In this document: in pieces, positions 7,921-15,657 of the stretch | How the letters are laid out: every line of letters begins with the position of its first letter | How positions within the stretch are numbered: the stretch's first letter is position 1 | Assembly: GCA_900544375.1 (NCBI GenBank) | Contig: UQUZ01000035.1 | Span: 1 to 26,536 of the forward strand | DNA length: 26,536 bases | Origin: an uncultured Oscillospiraceae bacterium | GTDB lineage: Bacteria; Bacillota; Clostridia; Oscillospirales; Acutalibacteraceae | Direction: 5' to 3' | The notes under the pieces: model-generated | The model's database searches: none | What the model was told of the DNA's origin: nothing | Seen by the model: only the letters and a program-made list of their open reading frames with translations | Translations under genes and position numbers: made by a program

Positions 7921-9057
7921 CTATGATAGAAACTTTTTCAATAGGACGATGAAGGCTACTGAAGCGGTGACCACGCCCAGCGTTTTGAGAATCAACGGGA
8001 CAGCTGCCTCTGGCGTCGTCGGGGAATGGACGTAGAAAAAGTCCTTAACAGGGTTTGAAACCTTTTTGCCGAACAGCTCTTCATAGCTGAGCGTATGGCT
8101 CTCATAGGCGTGCGGCTGGTTTTCATTCAGCTCGATCACACGCACCGCCCGTTCCACGCCGGGGCCGTAAACATTGAAGCCGCTGCCTGGTGTGTATACG
8201 AGATCGACGTTTTGATAGTGGCCGACAAAGCTGTTGATATGGTCATGCCCGACGAACATAGCCATCACGTCGCCTTTCTCCGCAATCGCGTCGAATTCCC
8301 CCGTGTTAATATCCGGAATCGCAGGGGATTCCCGCATGAAGCCGCCTGCATCCACCATGTCCGGATTCAAGATATAGGATTCATTTTTGTGCGTGCGGTA
8401 AGCACGCACCGCGCCGGGCGTTTTGTGCGGCACCTGTAAAAGCACGTTGTAATACTCTGGCACGGGGATGTGCTGGAATACAAGGGAGGGAACCGGCTCG
8501 CCGTTGTTTTCCTGCGTGAGGCGGTCGCGCGTTGCGCGATACCATTCAATCTGCTTCGGATCAACCGGCGCATAGCCGCCACCCTTCGCGCTACCGTGTG
8601 AATCGATGAGATAAAGGTTAAAAAGAATTTTTTGCCCATCGTTGGAATAAATGGGCAGATCATAGGTGCCGCAGCCGGGTAATGCCGGGTCGTCCATGCC
8701 AACGCATTGCTCATAACGCTGATAAATCTGCATCTGCTCCTGGTTAGTGCAGCCCACCTGCCCGTCGTGATTACCAAAGAGCGGGGCAAAGGGAATATTA
8801 CGTCTGACCACTGGCTCCAGCAGCCGGTGCAGGGTATCCTCCACCTTTTTCTTGCGGTCGCCGCCCCGGAAGGTGATGCCGTAGCCTTTGATCTGATCTC
8901 CTGTAAAGACGACAAGATCTGGCTTTTCCCGGTCAAGCGCAGCGTTCATGAGCTTGAGCGTATCAGGCGAAATGGCGGGAATCTCCTGCAAATCGGCAAT
9001 TTGCATCACCTTGAAGCTTCCATCCGACCGGACGCATAATTTTTTTTGTGATGCCAT
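7921..9057 (-). CDS. membrane-anchored metallophosphoesterase
   Basis: A calcineurin-like phosphohydrolase of 378 residues. The two-metal site is visible as Asp22 (QIADLQE), Asp54 (FTGDQ), Asn96-His97-Asp98 (FGNHD), His196 (FQHIP) and His271/His273 (VGHDHINS). The first motif reads D-L-Q where many relatives have D-x-H. A single hydrophobic helix at about residues 353-374 followed by KKFLS suggests a C-terminal tail anchor; with no N-terminal signal peptide, the catalytic domain would then stay in the cytoplasm. The substrate is unknown; some relatives act on nucleotides or phospholipids. ATG 9057 follows AAGGAGGAA at 9070-9078, somewhat far (12-13 bp). It is the first gene of the operon with gtrA. 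Confidence 0.88.
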   Translation of the reverse strand: MASQKKLCVRSDGSFKVMQIADLQEIPAISPDTLKLMNAALDREKPDLVVFTGDQIKGYGITFRGGDRKKKVEDTLHRLLEPVVRRNIPFAPLFGNHDGQVGCTNQEQMQIYQRYEQCVGMDDPALPGCGTYDLPIYSNDGQKILFNLYLIDSHGSAKGGGYAPVDPKQIEWYRATRDRLTQENNGEPVPSLVFQHIPVPEYYNVLLQVPHKTPGAVRAYRTHKNESYILNPDMVDAGGFMRESPAIPDINTGEFDAIAEKGDVMAMFVGHDHINSFVGHYQNVDLVYTPGSGFNVYGPGVERAVRVIELNENQPHAYESHTLSYEELFGKKVSNPVKDFFYVHSPTTPEAAVPLILKTLGVVTASVAFIVLLKKFLS

Positions 9058-9136
9058 AGGCGAAACTATTCCTCCTTTTTAATCGTGATCTTGTCCATGT
9101 TAACGCGAAATGTGATCGATTTCAAGTATTCCCGCC

Positions 9137-9164
9137 ATAATAAAAAAGATTAAAGTTTTGTAAA
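9137..9164 (-). promoter_or_regulatory. promoter of the metallophosphoesterase operon
   Basis: On the minus strand TTTACA (9159-9164) and TATTAT (9137-9142) are 16 bp apart, about 80 bp before the start codon. It overlaps the T-rich tail of the degV terminator, so the two transcription units are packed end to end. Confidence 0.5.
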
Positions 9165-9201
9165 AAGAAGGCGGAGTGCAACACCGTGGCGTTGCACTCC
9201 G
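9160..9201 (-). terminator. intrinsic terminator of dusB-degV
   Basis: On the minus strand CGGAGTGCAAC pairs perfectly with GTTGCACTCCG around an 8-nt loop (9172-9201), followed by a T-rich tail (CCTTCTTTTT). It starts about 55 bp after the degV stop codon. Confidence 0.85.
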
Positions 9202-9255
9202 TTCATTGATATTATTTGTGAAATATTGCATTGAAATATGCTGTATGTAAATTCT

Positions 9256-10110
9256 TTATTTTTCCATAAACATAACCGTGGCGGTTTTAGGCCCACAGTG
9301 TGCGGAAATCGTACAGCCCGCTCGGATGATCTGTACCTCTTGAAAGGGTGCGCACCTCAAAATTTCCTTCTTCATGGCCTGTAATGTTTCCTCAGAAATT
9401 CCGCCGCCGGAATGCGAAAGAAACGCCCGGCTCAAATCGAGCTTGTCCGGATCGGAAAGCTGGTCTCGAATATACTGGCCGTAGACTGTTTCAATTTTCC
9501 CCCGGTATTTTTTGCCGACCTCCAGCGCGCCGTCTACCATTTCAATGCTCGGCTTGATGCTCAGCAAATTGGCGCCAAAGGCTGTCACAGCAGAGCATCG
9601 GCCGCCCCGGCTCAGATAATCGAGTGTGTTGAGGATAAAGGTGGTATGCACCTTTTCACGCAGCAGGGCAATCTGTTCGGCAATCTCTTTGGCCGGGAGC
9701 CCGGCATCCCGCATTTCGCAGGCTTTGATGACGAGCAGCGCCATACCAGTGCAAAGGCTTTTGGTATCCACAGGGAAAACGCCTTCCAACTCGCCCGCTG
9801 CAAGCACTGCATTTTGGAAAGAGGAGGACAGCTTCGCCGTGAACCCTAGATGGACTACTTCATAGCCCTCTTTGGTATATTTCTCAAAGAGGGAGAGATA
9901 AGCGCTCGGCGGGACGGCAGCTGTTTTTGCCGTAGTGCCGGTGCGCTCATAATACGCGTAGATGTCATCCGGCGTGATGTCAATGCCGTCGTCATGCGCC
10001 TGCGCGCCGAGCAAGATGCTCAGGGGGATTTTTGTCACGTCGTATTGCCTGCACAGCTCCGGCGTCATATCGCAGGTGCTGTCTACTGTAATTTTTATCT
10101 TGTTTGCCAT
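9256..10110 (-). CDS. DegV family fatty-acid-binding protein
   Basis: DegV/FakB proteins hold a fatty acid in a deep pocket and present it to a fatty acid kinase for incorporation into phospholipid. The 284-residue protein starts MANKIKITVDSTCDM, with the family DSTCD motif at residues 10-14. It continues with VDTKSLCTGMA in the middle, the conserved glycine-arginine segment GGRCSAVT and FLSHSGGG, and ends with a TxSAHCGPKTATVMF-type C terminus (HCGP near the end). ATG 10110 follows AAAGGATT; a longer in-frame version has no ribosome binding site. It lies 61 bp after dusB on the same strand. No FakA kinase is in the window. Confidence 0.93.
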   Translation of the reverse strand: MANKIKITVDSTCDMTPELCRQYDVTKIPLSILLGAQAHDDGIDITPDDIYAYYERTGTTAKTAAVPPSAYLSLFEKYTKEGYEVVHLGFTAKLSSSFQNAVLAAGELEGVFPVDTKSLCTGMALLVIKACEMRDAGLPAKEIAEQIALLREKVHTTFILNTLDYLSRGGRCSAVTAFGANLLSIKPSIEMVDGALEVGKKYRGKIETVYGQYIRDQLSDPDKLDLSRAFLSHSGGGISEETLQAMKKEILRCAPFQEVQIIRAGCTISAHCGPKTATVMFMEK

Positions 10111-10171
10111 GGATCCAATCCTTTCGTTTTGCCTGATTCTTTCGTTGTGAGAGGAGTATACCACAGAACCG

Positions 10172-11155
10172 CTATTCCGTCAAAGTCAGTTCCTCTTGGC
10201 TGCGGATCACCTTGCAGGCGAGTAGTTCAAGCTGCTCCATGCTTTCCAGTGCGCCGATTTCACGGCGGTAGGCTGCCGCTCCGTGCAGGCCCTTCATATA
10301 CCAAGCCGCATGTGTGCGTGCCTGTAGCATGCCGGTGCGCGTGCCTTTGTATTTGCACAATGTGTGAATGTGCTCGATCATAATGTGCATCCGCTCCGCC
10401 ACCGGAGGATCGGGGAGAAGCACCCCTGTTTTTAGATATGCGCTTATTTGAGCAAAGATCCATGGCCTGCCCAATGCGCCGCGCCCGACCATAACGAGGT
10501 CGCAGCCTGTTTCCTCCAGCATCTGTGCTGCGCTTTTGGCATCGCAGACGTCGCCATTGCCGATGACGGGGATGGAAACAGCCTGCTTTACCTGCCGGAT
10601 GATCTCCAGATCAACGGGCGGGGCATACATCTGCTCGCGGGTGCGGCCATGAACCGTAATCGCCGCAGCCCCAGCCGCCTCGCAACGCTTTGCAATCTCT
10701 ACGGCGTTTTTCTCCTTTTCCTCCCAACCGGCACGGATTTTTACCGTTACCGGGATATCAACGGCCCGCACGGCTGCTTCTACGACCGCCTGAGCCGTTT
10801 CCGGGCGGCGCATAAGGGAAGAGCCGCCCCCGCTGCGCACGACTTTCGGCGCAGGGCAGCCCATGTTGATATCAATTGCCTGTGGGCGGTAGAAAAGCGC
10901 TTTTTGGGCGGCTTCTGCCATGATGGAAGGATCGTCGCCAAAGAGCTGGATCGCTGCGGGGCGTTCCGCCTCCGATAGGGAGAGGAGCTCGGCGCTCTTT
11001 CGGTCACCCATTGTAATGCCTTTGGCGCTCACCATTTCACCAACGACATAGGCCGCACCAAAACGGACACAGAGCTCGCGAAAGGCGCGGTCTGCCACCC
11101 CGGCCATCGGTGCGAGTGCAGCGGCAGATGCGAGTGTGATAGAACCAATTTTCAA
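10172..11155 (-). CDS. dusB: tRNA-dihydrouridine synthase B
   Basis: An FMN-dependent, NADPH-using enzyme that reduces specific uridines in tRNA to dihydrouridine. The 327-residue protein has the barrel signature LAPMAGVADR (about 14-23), NMGCPAPKV with catalytic Cys100, VKIRAGW, VHGRTREQMY, IGNGDV and MVGRGALGRPW. I place the start at TTG 11155, giving MKIGSITL, the usual DusB N terminus, with GAAAGGATGG about 8 bp upstream. The ATG at 11167 would sit directly on the ribosome binding site with no spacing. Dus enzymes of this type are universal housekeeping genes; degV follows in the same transcription unit. Confidence 0.95.
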   Translation of the reverse strand: MKIGSITLASAAALAPMAGVADRAFRELCVRFGAAYVVGEMVSAKGITMGDRKSAELLSLSEAERPAAIQLFGDDPSIMAEAAQKALFYRPQAIDINMGCPAPKVVRSGGGSSLMRRPETAQAVVEAAVRAVDIPVTVKIRAGWEEKEKNAVEIAKRCEAAGAAAITVHGRTREQMYAPPVDLEIIRQVKQAVSIPVIGNGDVCDAKSAAQMLEETGCDLVMVGRGALGRPWIFAQISAYLKTGVLLPDPPVAERMHIMIEHIHTLCKYKGTRTGMLQARTHAAWYMKGLHGAAAYRREIGALESMEQLELLACKVIRSQEELTLTE

Positions 11156-11262
11156 GCGTATGACCATCCTTTCTCTGCGTGGCAGAAGTTCTTTGCAATG
11201 TTAATTTTCCGCTCTGCCTGACCGGAAAACAGAAAACTCCTGGGGAATAGCGCATCAGGCCC

Positions 11263-11318
11263 TTTTGAAAGCTTCACTTTTCCAATGATTAAAAATCAGG
11301 CCTTTCAAAACACTGGAT
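11263..11318. repeat. 9-bp inverted repeat in the dusB / AbrB-like intergenic region
   Basis: TTTTGAAAG and CTTTCAAAA face each other, each preceded by a similar CAGGC element, inside the 11156-11617 gap between the divergent dusB and AbrB-like genes. It may be an operator or just chance; nothing else clear is visible between 11168 and 11400. Confidence 0.35.
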
Positions 11319-11403
11319 GGAGGCTCTCAAAAATTACGGCAATTTTTTTGATGATATCAGATTTATTATTCTATATTTCGACAAATTTTTTAAACAAAAG
11401 GAG

Positions 11404-11409
11404 TATAAT
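11404..11409 (+). promoter_or_regulatory. candidate -10 box of the AbrB-like gene leader
   Basis: A perfect TATAAT at 11404-11409. The best -35 upstream is a weak TCGACA at 20 bp spacing. The same segment also loosely fits a sigma-H pattern (AAAGGAGTA, then GGAAT), so the sigma factor is uncertain. Transcription from here would give a leader of about 200 nt. Confidence 0.4.
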
Positions 11410-11432
11410 TGAGAGCGGGGAATAATATACCA

Positions 11433-11586
11433 ATTTTTACAATCACTTACCGCCTATGAAGGGCGAAATTGTGAAAATGCGGAATAAATGTCTCTGATTT
11501 ACCGTTACAAGAGGCTTATTGTTCCAGGAGTGTATCCGCTTTTCACAAGAACCGGGCATTTTGCACCATTGGTGTGAAATGCCCGG
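11433..11586 (+). promoter_or_regulatory. structured leader with mutually exclusive helices upstream of the AbrB-like gene
   Basis: Segment A (11433-11443, ATTTTTACAAT) can pair over 11 bp with B (11468-11478, ATTGTGAAAAT), enclosing CGCC/GGCG. B plus the following GCGGA can instead pair with C (11535-11548, TCCGC plus TTTTCACAA) over 14 bp with one bulge. Inside the B-C arm, GGAATAA/TTGTTCC and GTCTC/GAGGC can form a further stem. A separate 16-bp hairpin with a 3-nt loop follows at 11552-11586 (CCGGGCATTT with AAATGCCCGG). The geometry is that of an attenuator, but the last hairpin is followed by CAAAAATTTATC rather than a T-run. It matches no riboswitch class I know. Confidence 0.5.
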
Positions 11587-11617
11587 CAAAAATTTATCAC
11601 AGAATTGAGAGGGGTGC

Positions 11618-11884
11618 ATGCGGTTGTACGTTTTTACTGCGACGAAAAGGCCAATCGACGAAATGGGAAGGATCGCGCTGCCGCAAGAGCTGCGGGATCT
11701 TTTAAAATTGAAGCCGGGCGACCAGCTGACTGTAAGAATCAACAATGCCGGCGAGATTGTGCTAACATCAGATTCGCCGCGCTGCGCATATTGCTATGGC
11801 ACAGAGAACTTAAAACGGATCGGCAGGCGCTATATTTGCGCAAACTGTATGGAACGCATGCACTACACGAAAAATCCGTTTTGA
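11618..11884 (+). CDS. AbrB/SpoVT-type regulator with C-terminal zinc ribbon
   Basis: A small DNA-binding protein of 88 residues. Residues about 8-50 are a swapped-hairpin AbrB domain (RPIDEMGRIALPQELRDLL, then KPGDQLTV). Residues 56-77 form a zinc ribbon with Cys56, Cys59, Cys74 and Cys77. AbrB-like regulators control transition-state and sporulation genes in Firmicutes; the zinc ribbon makes this a two-domain variant. ATG 11618 lies only 3 bp after GAGAGGGG; TTG 11624, two codons later, has better spacing and is a real alternative. It stands alone on the plus strand behind a long structured leader and converges on the GH31 gene with only 20 bp between. Its targets are unknown. Confidence 0.85.
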   Translation: MRLYVFTATKRPIDEMGRIALPQELRDLLKLKPGDQLTVRINNAGEIVLTSDSPRCAYCYGTENLKRIGRRYICANCMERMHYTKNPF

Positions 11885-11904
11885 TAGCGAATGCTTTTTA
11901 TCCA

Positions 11905-14316
11905 TTATTTTAATTCGAGAATTTCCCGGATAGGGCCTTCAAATGGGGCGCCTGCCGGGATTTTTCGATTTGGGTCCTTGAGGAAGGCGGAGAATGTGTT
12001 GCTTTTCCAGGAAAAGCTTGCCTGGAATTTTGAAATCAGGGTAATTAGCTCTTGGCTCTGGTCGGCATTGCCACGCCGGACGATCTGCTTGAGCGTGAGA
12101 TCCAGCCGGTCTGAGGGGCGCAAATCGGGAATCAGGAGGCAAAGCTCCCCGTTTTCCAATACAGGCTCACAATGGATCAAAGCGCCGTTGCGCTCAGCCT
12201 TTATTTCTCCGCAGCCGGAAAGATCAGCAAAGATCAGGCGCAGCTCCCGCTTGGTGGGCAGAAGCGACGGTTCCCCCTGGGCGGGCAGCACGGTGAAGAG
12301 CAGATCCCCTCCGCCCTCTTTCATCCGGAAGGTGGTTTTTGCATAGCATCCCTGTTCAAAATCGTTTGTTTCACCATCATCCTCATAGAGGGTGAAACTG
12401 TTGTTGCCCCGGAAAATCATCAGATCGAGCTTCGCTGGGTTCTTCCAGTCATTCTGTTCGCCCTGCGTGCTCATGGGAATGATTGCGCCCTCTTTGGCGA
12501 GGACAGGAATACTTTCTACACCGCGGTACATGGTGATAAACCGCCCGCCCTCATAAATACGCTTTGTGAAAAGATCCGTCCAGCGGCCGCGCGGCAGCCA
12601 GACGCGCACGCCTGCAAGATTGGTTTTGGAATCTACCGGCTGGGTGATGGGCGCAACAATCAGCTCGCTGCCAAACAGGAATTCATTTGGCACGGTATAT
12701 GCCTCCGCATGCTCCGGCCATTCGTAATACATTGGCTCGCACAGTGCGCGCCCCTCGCTGTGGGTGCGCCAATTCATGGTGTAGAGATAGGGGATTAGCC
12801 GATGGCGCAGGCGCAGATATTCCTTCGAGAGGGCGTATACATCCCAGCGGTAATTCCATGGCTCTTTGCCCATAAAGGGGTTGCTTGTGGAATGCAGCCG
12901 CATGATCGGGCTGAATACGCCAAGCTGCACCCACCTGAGATAAAGCTCGTCGTCTTTCTCGCCCTGATGATGGCCGCCGATATCGTGGCTCCACCAAGTA
13001 TAACCCGCATTGGATGCATTGGCGGTAAAATATGGCTGGAAGTCGAGCACCTCCCAGCTGATTTTCGAATCGCCCGAAAAGCCAAGCGGATAGCGATGGC
13101 TGCCAATCTCCGCATAGCGGGAAAGGATCAGCGGACGCCGATTTCCGCGGCGGTTATCGAGATAGTGGTAGTGATTCAGAGCCCAGAGCGGGTCAAGGCC
13201 CTTGATTTTGGATTGACTACCCTGCTGCCAGTCGATCCACCAGAAATCCACACCTTCCTGTTCATAGGGGTGGTGGAGGCACTGGAAATAGGCCTCAATG
13301 AATTTTGGATCTGTAATGTCAAATTCAACAGGATCGCCGGAAGCCGGGTCGATCCCCATTGCCTCGGCCATCGTTTTGTAACAATCCTCAAAGCTGCGCA
13401 CGCCGCCTGCGGGATGGATGTTGAGCGTTGTGTGGAAATTTTGTTCCTTGAGCCAGCAAAGGAAGGCGCGATAATCTGGGAACAGCTCTGTATTCCAGCT
13501 GTAGCCCGTCCATCCGCCGTTGGACATGGCGTCAAACCAAGCATCCACTGGGGAAGAATGGGAGGAACGCCGCGCGGGTCCTTTGCCAAAACGGCGTTTC
13601 ACATCTGTCCAATGCCAATCCATATCGATGGTTGCCACAGTGATCGGGATTTTTTCATCAATAAAGCGCTGCATTAGGGTGGTGTATTCCTCTTGGGAAT
13701 ACGCTTTATACCGGCTCCACCAGTTGCCCAGGCACCAGCGCGGAACGAGCGGAACCGGTCCCGTCAGGCGGAACAGGTCACGGATGCAGCCGCGGTAATC
13801 ATGCCCATAGGCAAAGAAATAAAGATCGGAGCCGCCCTTTTGGCGCGGTGTGATCCGGCCATCCTCCAGCAGAAGGAGAGAGGCGCTGTCATCGAGCGTT
13901 GCAACGCCGTCTTTGGAAATAACGCCTTTGGTAAGCGGAACGGATCCGGTGGATTGATCGAGCGTGCGGGCCGTGCCGCGCAGGTTGCCGCTCTCAAAAT
14001 CCGTTACCGTCCTGCCGCCCCGCAGGGTGATGCTCTCCATTCTCTTTCTGCGCAGGTTATAGTGGAAAATGGCCTGCTCCGTGCGCACGGTAAGCATCTG
14101 CCCTTCCTGCGAAGCATCAAACCGCGGTTGCTCGAAATCACGATACCAAACCTTCTGCGTCGGCTGATCGCAGAAAGCCTTGGCAGCATTCATTGTTTCC
14201 ACCCGTAGTAGGCGGCTGGTCAAAACACTGATGCGCACGTCTCCAAAAACCGCCGTCTGGCTCTCTTTCGTTTTGCTCTGCACATGCATCCCAAATTGCT
14301 CTTCAAAATAACCCAT
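11905..14316 (-). CDS. glycoside hydrolase family 31 alpha-glycosidase
   Basis: A retaining alpha-glycosidase of 803 residues (alpha-glucosidase or alpha-xylosidase type) with no signal peptide, hence cytoplasmic. An N-terminal beta-sandwich precedes the barrel (from about 190, PLVPRWCLGNWWSR). The catalytic nucleophile is Asp362 in WWIDWQQG and the likely acid/base is Asp416 in FSGDS; WWSHDIGGHH and PIMRLHS follow as usual for GH31. The C terminus has the two small beta domains. The start is ATG 14316 with AGGAGG 8 bp upstream; the ATG at 14322 is only 2 bp from it. It follows the GH125 gene by 14 bp, so the two act together. The exact sugar is not readable. Confidence 0.93.
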   Translation of the reverse strand: MGYFEEQFGMHVQSKTKESQTAVFGDVRISVLTSRLLRVETMNAAKAFCDQPTQKVWYRDFEQPRFDASQEGQMLTVRTEQAIFHYNLRRKRMESITLRGGRTVTDFESGNLRGTARTLDQSTGSVPLTKGVISKDGVATLDDSASLLLLEDGRITPRQKGGSDLYFFAYGHDYRGCIRDLFRLTGPVPLVPRWCLGNWWSRYKAYSQEEYTTLMQRFIDEKIPITVATIDMDWHWTDVKRRFGKGPARRSSHSSPVDAWFDAMSNGGWTGYSWNTELFPDYRAFLCWLKEQNFHTTLNIHPAGGVRSFEDCYKTMAEAMGIDPASGDPVEFDITDPKFIEAYFQCLHHPYEQEGVDFWWIDWQQGSQSKIKGLDPLWALNHYHYLDNRRGNRRPLILSRYAEIGSHRYPLGFSGDSKISWEVLDFQPYFTANASNAGYTWWSHDIGGHHQGEKDDELYLRWVQLGVFSPIMRLHSTSNPFMGKEPWNYRWDVYALSKEYLRLRHRLIPYLYTMNWRTHSEGRALCEPMYYEWPEHAEAYTVPNEFLFGSELIVAPITQPVDSKTNLAGVRVWLPRGRWTDLFTKRIYEGGRFITMYRGVESIPVLAKEGAIIPMSTQGEQNDWKNPAKLDLMIFRGNNSFTLYEDDGETNDFEQGCYAKTTFRMKEGGGDLLFTVLPAQGEPSLLPTKRELRLIFADLSGCGEIKAERNGALIHCEPVLENGELCLLIPDLRPSDRLDLTLKQIVRRGNADQSQELITLISKFQASFSWKSNTFSAFLKDPNRKIPAGAPFEGPIREILELK

Positions 14317-14330
14317 GTTCATTGCCTCCT

Positions 14331-15620
14331 TTATAGCGTTTCTTTCAGATAGGTTTCATAGATCAATTCTGCGCAGAGACTGTCCGCCCAGGAGAACCAA
14401 GGCCGAGTAAACTGGGAGGGATCGTCTGCATAGAAGCTCTCATGCATCCGGCCGCATCCGGCTGTTGTACCCAATAATAAACGGATAATCCGTTCCTTTT
14501 CCTCAAAACAGTTTGCCGTCAGCCCCTGCATCGCAAGGGCAATTGGCCACACATAGCCCGCCGCGGTATGCTCGCTGCCCACGCCGCAGGCAGCTTTCCC
14601 CTGGAAATAGCAAGGATTTTCCTCGCTGAGAAGCCATGCCCTCGTGTTTTGGTAAACGGGATCCTCCGGCGGGAGGTAGCCAAGGTAGGGGAGGGAGAGA
14701 AGGCTTGGCACATTGGCGTCGTCCATCAGGTGGAAATGGCCTAGCCCGTCCGCTTCATAGGCATATATCCTGCCAAAGCGTGGGTGGTGGACAATGCCGT
14801 ATGCTTCGATCCCTTGCACGATTTCGCGCCGCACGCGCAGCGCTTCCAGCGCAAAAGCCTCATCCTGCCAGGCTTCCCGCGCAATTGCAGCAAGCTCGCC
14901 GAGGATCACTGCGGCGAAGCAGTTTGCGGGAATCAGGTAATGATATTCACATGCATCGTCCGACGGCCGAAAACCGGACCAAGTCATTCCGGTATATCCT
15001 ATGGGCGTGCCAAGGCCGTTGTTTTGCAGCGTTTCCCGCGCATTGCCCTGTTCAACTGCCCATGGCCGGATGAATCGGTAAGGCGATTGCTCACGGTGGC
15101 TCTGCTCTGTGCGCAGTGTGTCGAGAATTTTGTAGGCGGCCTCTCGCCATTGCGGCGTGAACACCTGTGTGCGGCCTGTTGCTTGCCAATAAGACCATGC
15201 GAGCCAAACCGGGTAGCACAGAGAATCCGTTTCATACTTCCTCTCCCAAGTCCACGGCGTGAGAACGGTTTCGTCCTCATCCCAGCGGCTGTTGTCCGGC
15301 TTTTCATTAAAGGCGTTGGCATAGGGGTCGATACAGATATATTTCGCCTGCCGCGAAATGAGCCCTTCCAGCAGGGCTTGCAGCTGCGTATCCTCCCCCG
15401 CAAAGGGAAGATAGTGGCGCACTTGCGCGCTGGAGTCACGCAGCCACATGGCGGGGATGTCCCCCGTGAAAACAAATGCTTCCCCGCCGGCCAGCAGCTT
15501 TGCCGTTGTTTCACAGGTGCTTGCGAAGCAGGTGCGGTAGAGTTCATAAAGGCCTGGAAGATGCGTAAGGTGAGATTGCGCCTTTGTCAGATGGGAGGCG
15601 AGTGCGGGTGTTAATTCCAT
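14331..15620 (-). CDS. glycoside hydrolase family 125 exo-alpha-1,6-mannosidase
   Basis: GH125 enzymes are metal-independent inverting exo-alpha-mannosidases that trim alpha-1,6-linked mannose from N-glycans or yeast mannan. The 429-residue protein shows the family hallmarks TGDIPAMWLRDSSAQVRHY (about 52-70), ISRQAKYICIDPYANAFNEK (88-107) and WERKYETDSLCYPV (125-138), plus GMTWSGFRPSDDACEYHYLIPAN. No signal peptide, so it acts on imported or cytosolic oligosaccharides. ATG 15620 follows an excellent AGGAGGTG 6 bp upstream. It starts 37 bp after the mtaB stop and ends 14 bp before the GH31 gene: one transcription unit. Confidence 0.93.
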   Translation of the reverse strand: MELTPALASHLTKAQSHLTHLPGLYELYRTCFASTCETTAKLLAGGEAFVFTGDIPAMWLRDSSAQVRHYLPFAGEDTQLQALLEGLISRQAKYICIDPYANAFNEKPDNSRWDEDETVLTPWTWERKYETDSLCYPVWLAWSYWQATGRTQVFTPQWREAAYKILDTLRTEQSHREQSPYRFIRPWAVEQGNARETLQNNGLGTPIGYTGMTWSGFRPSDDACEYHYLIPANCFAAVILGELAAIAREAWQDEAFALEALRVRREIVQGIEAYGIVHHPRFGRIYAYEADGLGHFHLMDDANVPSLLSLPYLGYLPPEDPVYQNTRAWLLSEENPCYFQGKAACGVGSEHTAAGYVWPIALAMQGLTANCFEEKERIIRLLLGTTAGCGRMHESFYADDPSQFTRPWFSWADSLCAELIYETYLKETL

Positions 15621-15657
15621 AGAAACACCTCCTTATAAATAGTGAGATGAACCTTGC

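Noticed and set aside
11456..11497. A 13-codon ORF in the AbrB-like leader (MKGEIVKMRNKCL)
   Set aside because: It has no ribosome binding site and no biased codon run; it may be chance, although it overlaps the switching segment.
11552..11586. Reading the 16-bp hairpin as a standard intrinsic terminator
   Set aside because: It is followed by CAAAAATTTATC, not a T-run, on the plus strand, and there is no clear T-run on the minus strand.
12802..13677. A 291-codon plus-strand frame inside the GH31 gene
   Set aside because: It is antisense to a well-supported enzyme, has no convincing ribosome binding site and no recognisable domain.
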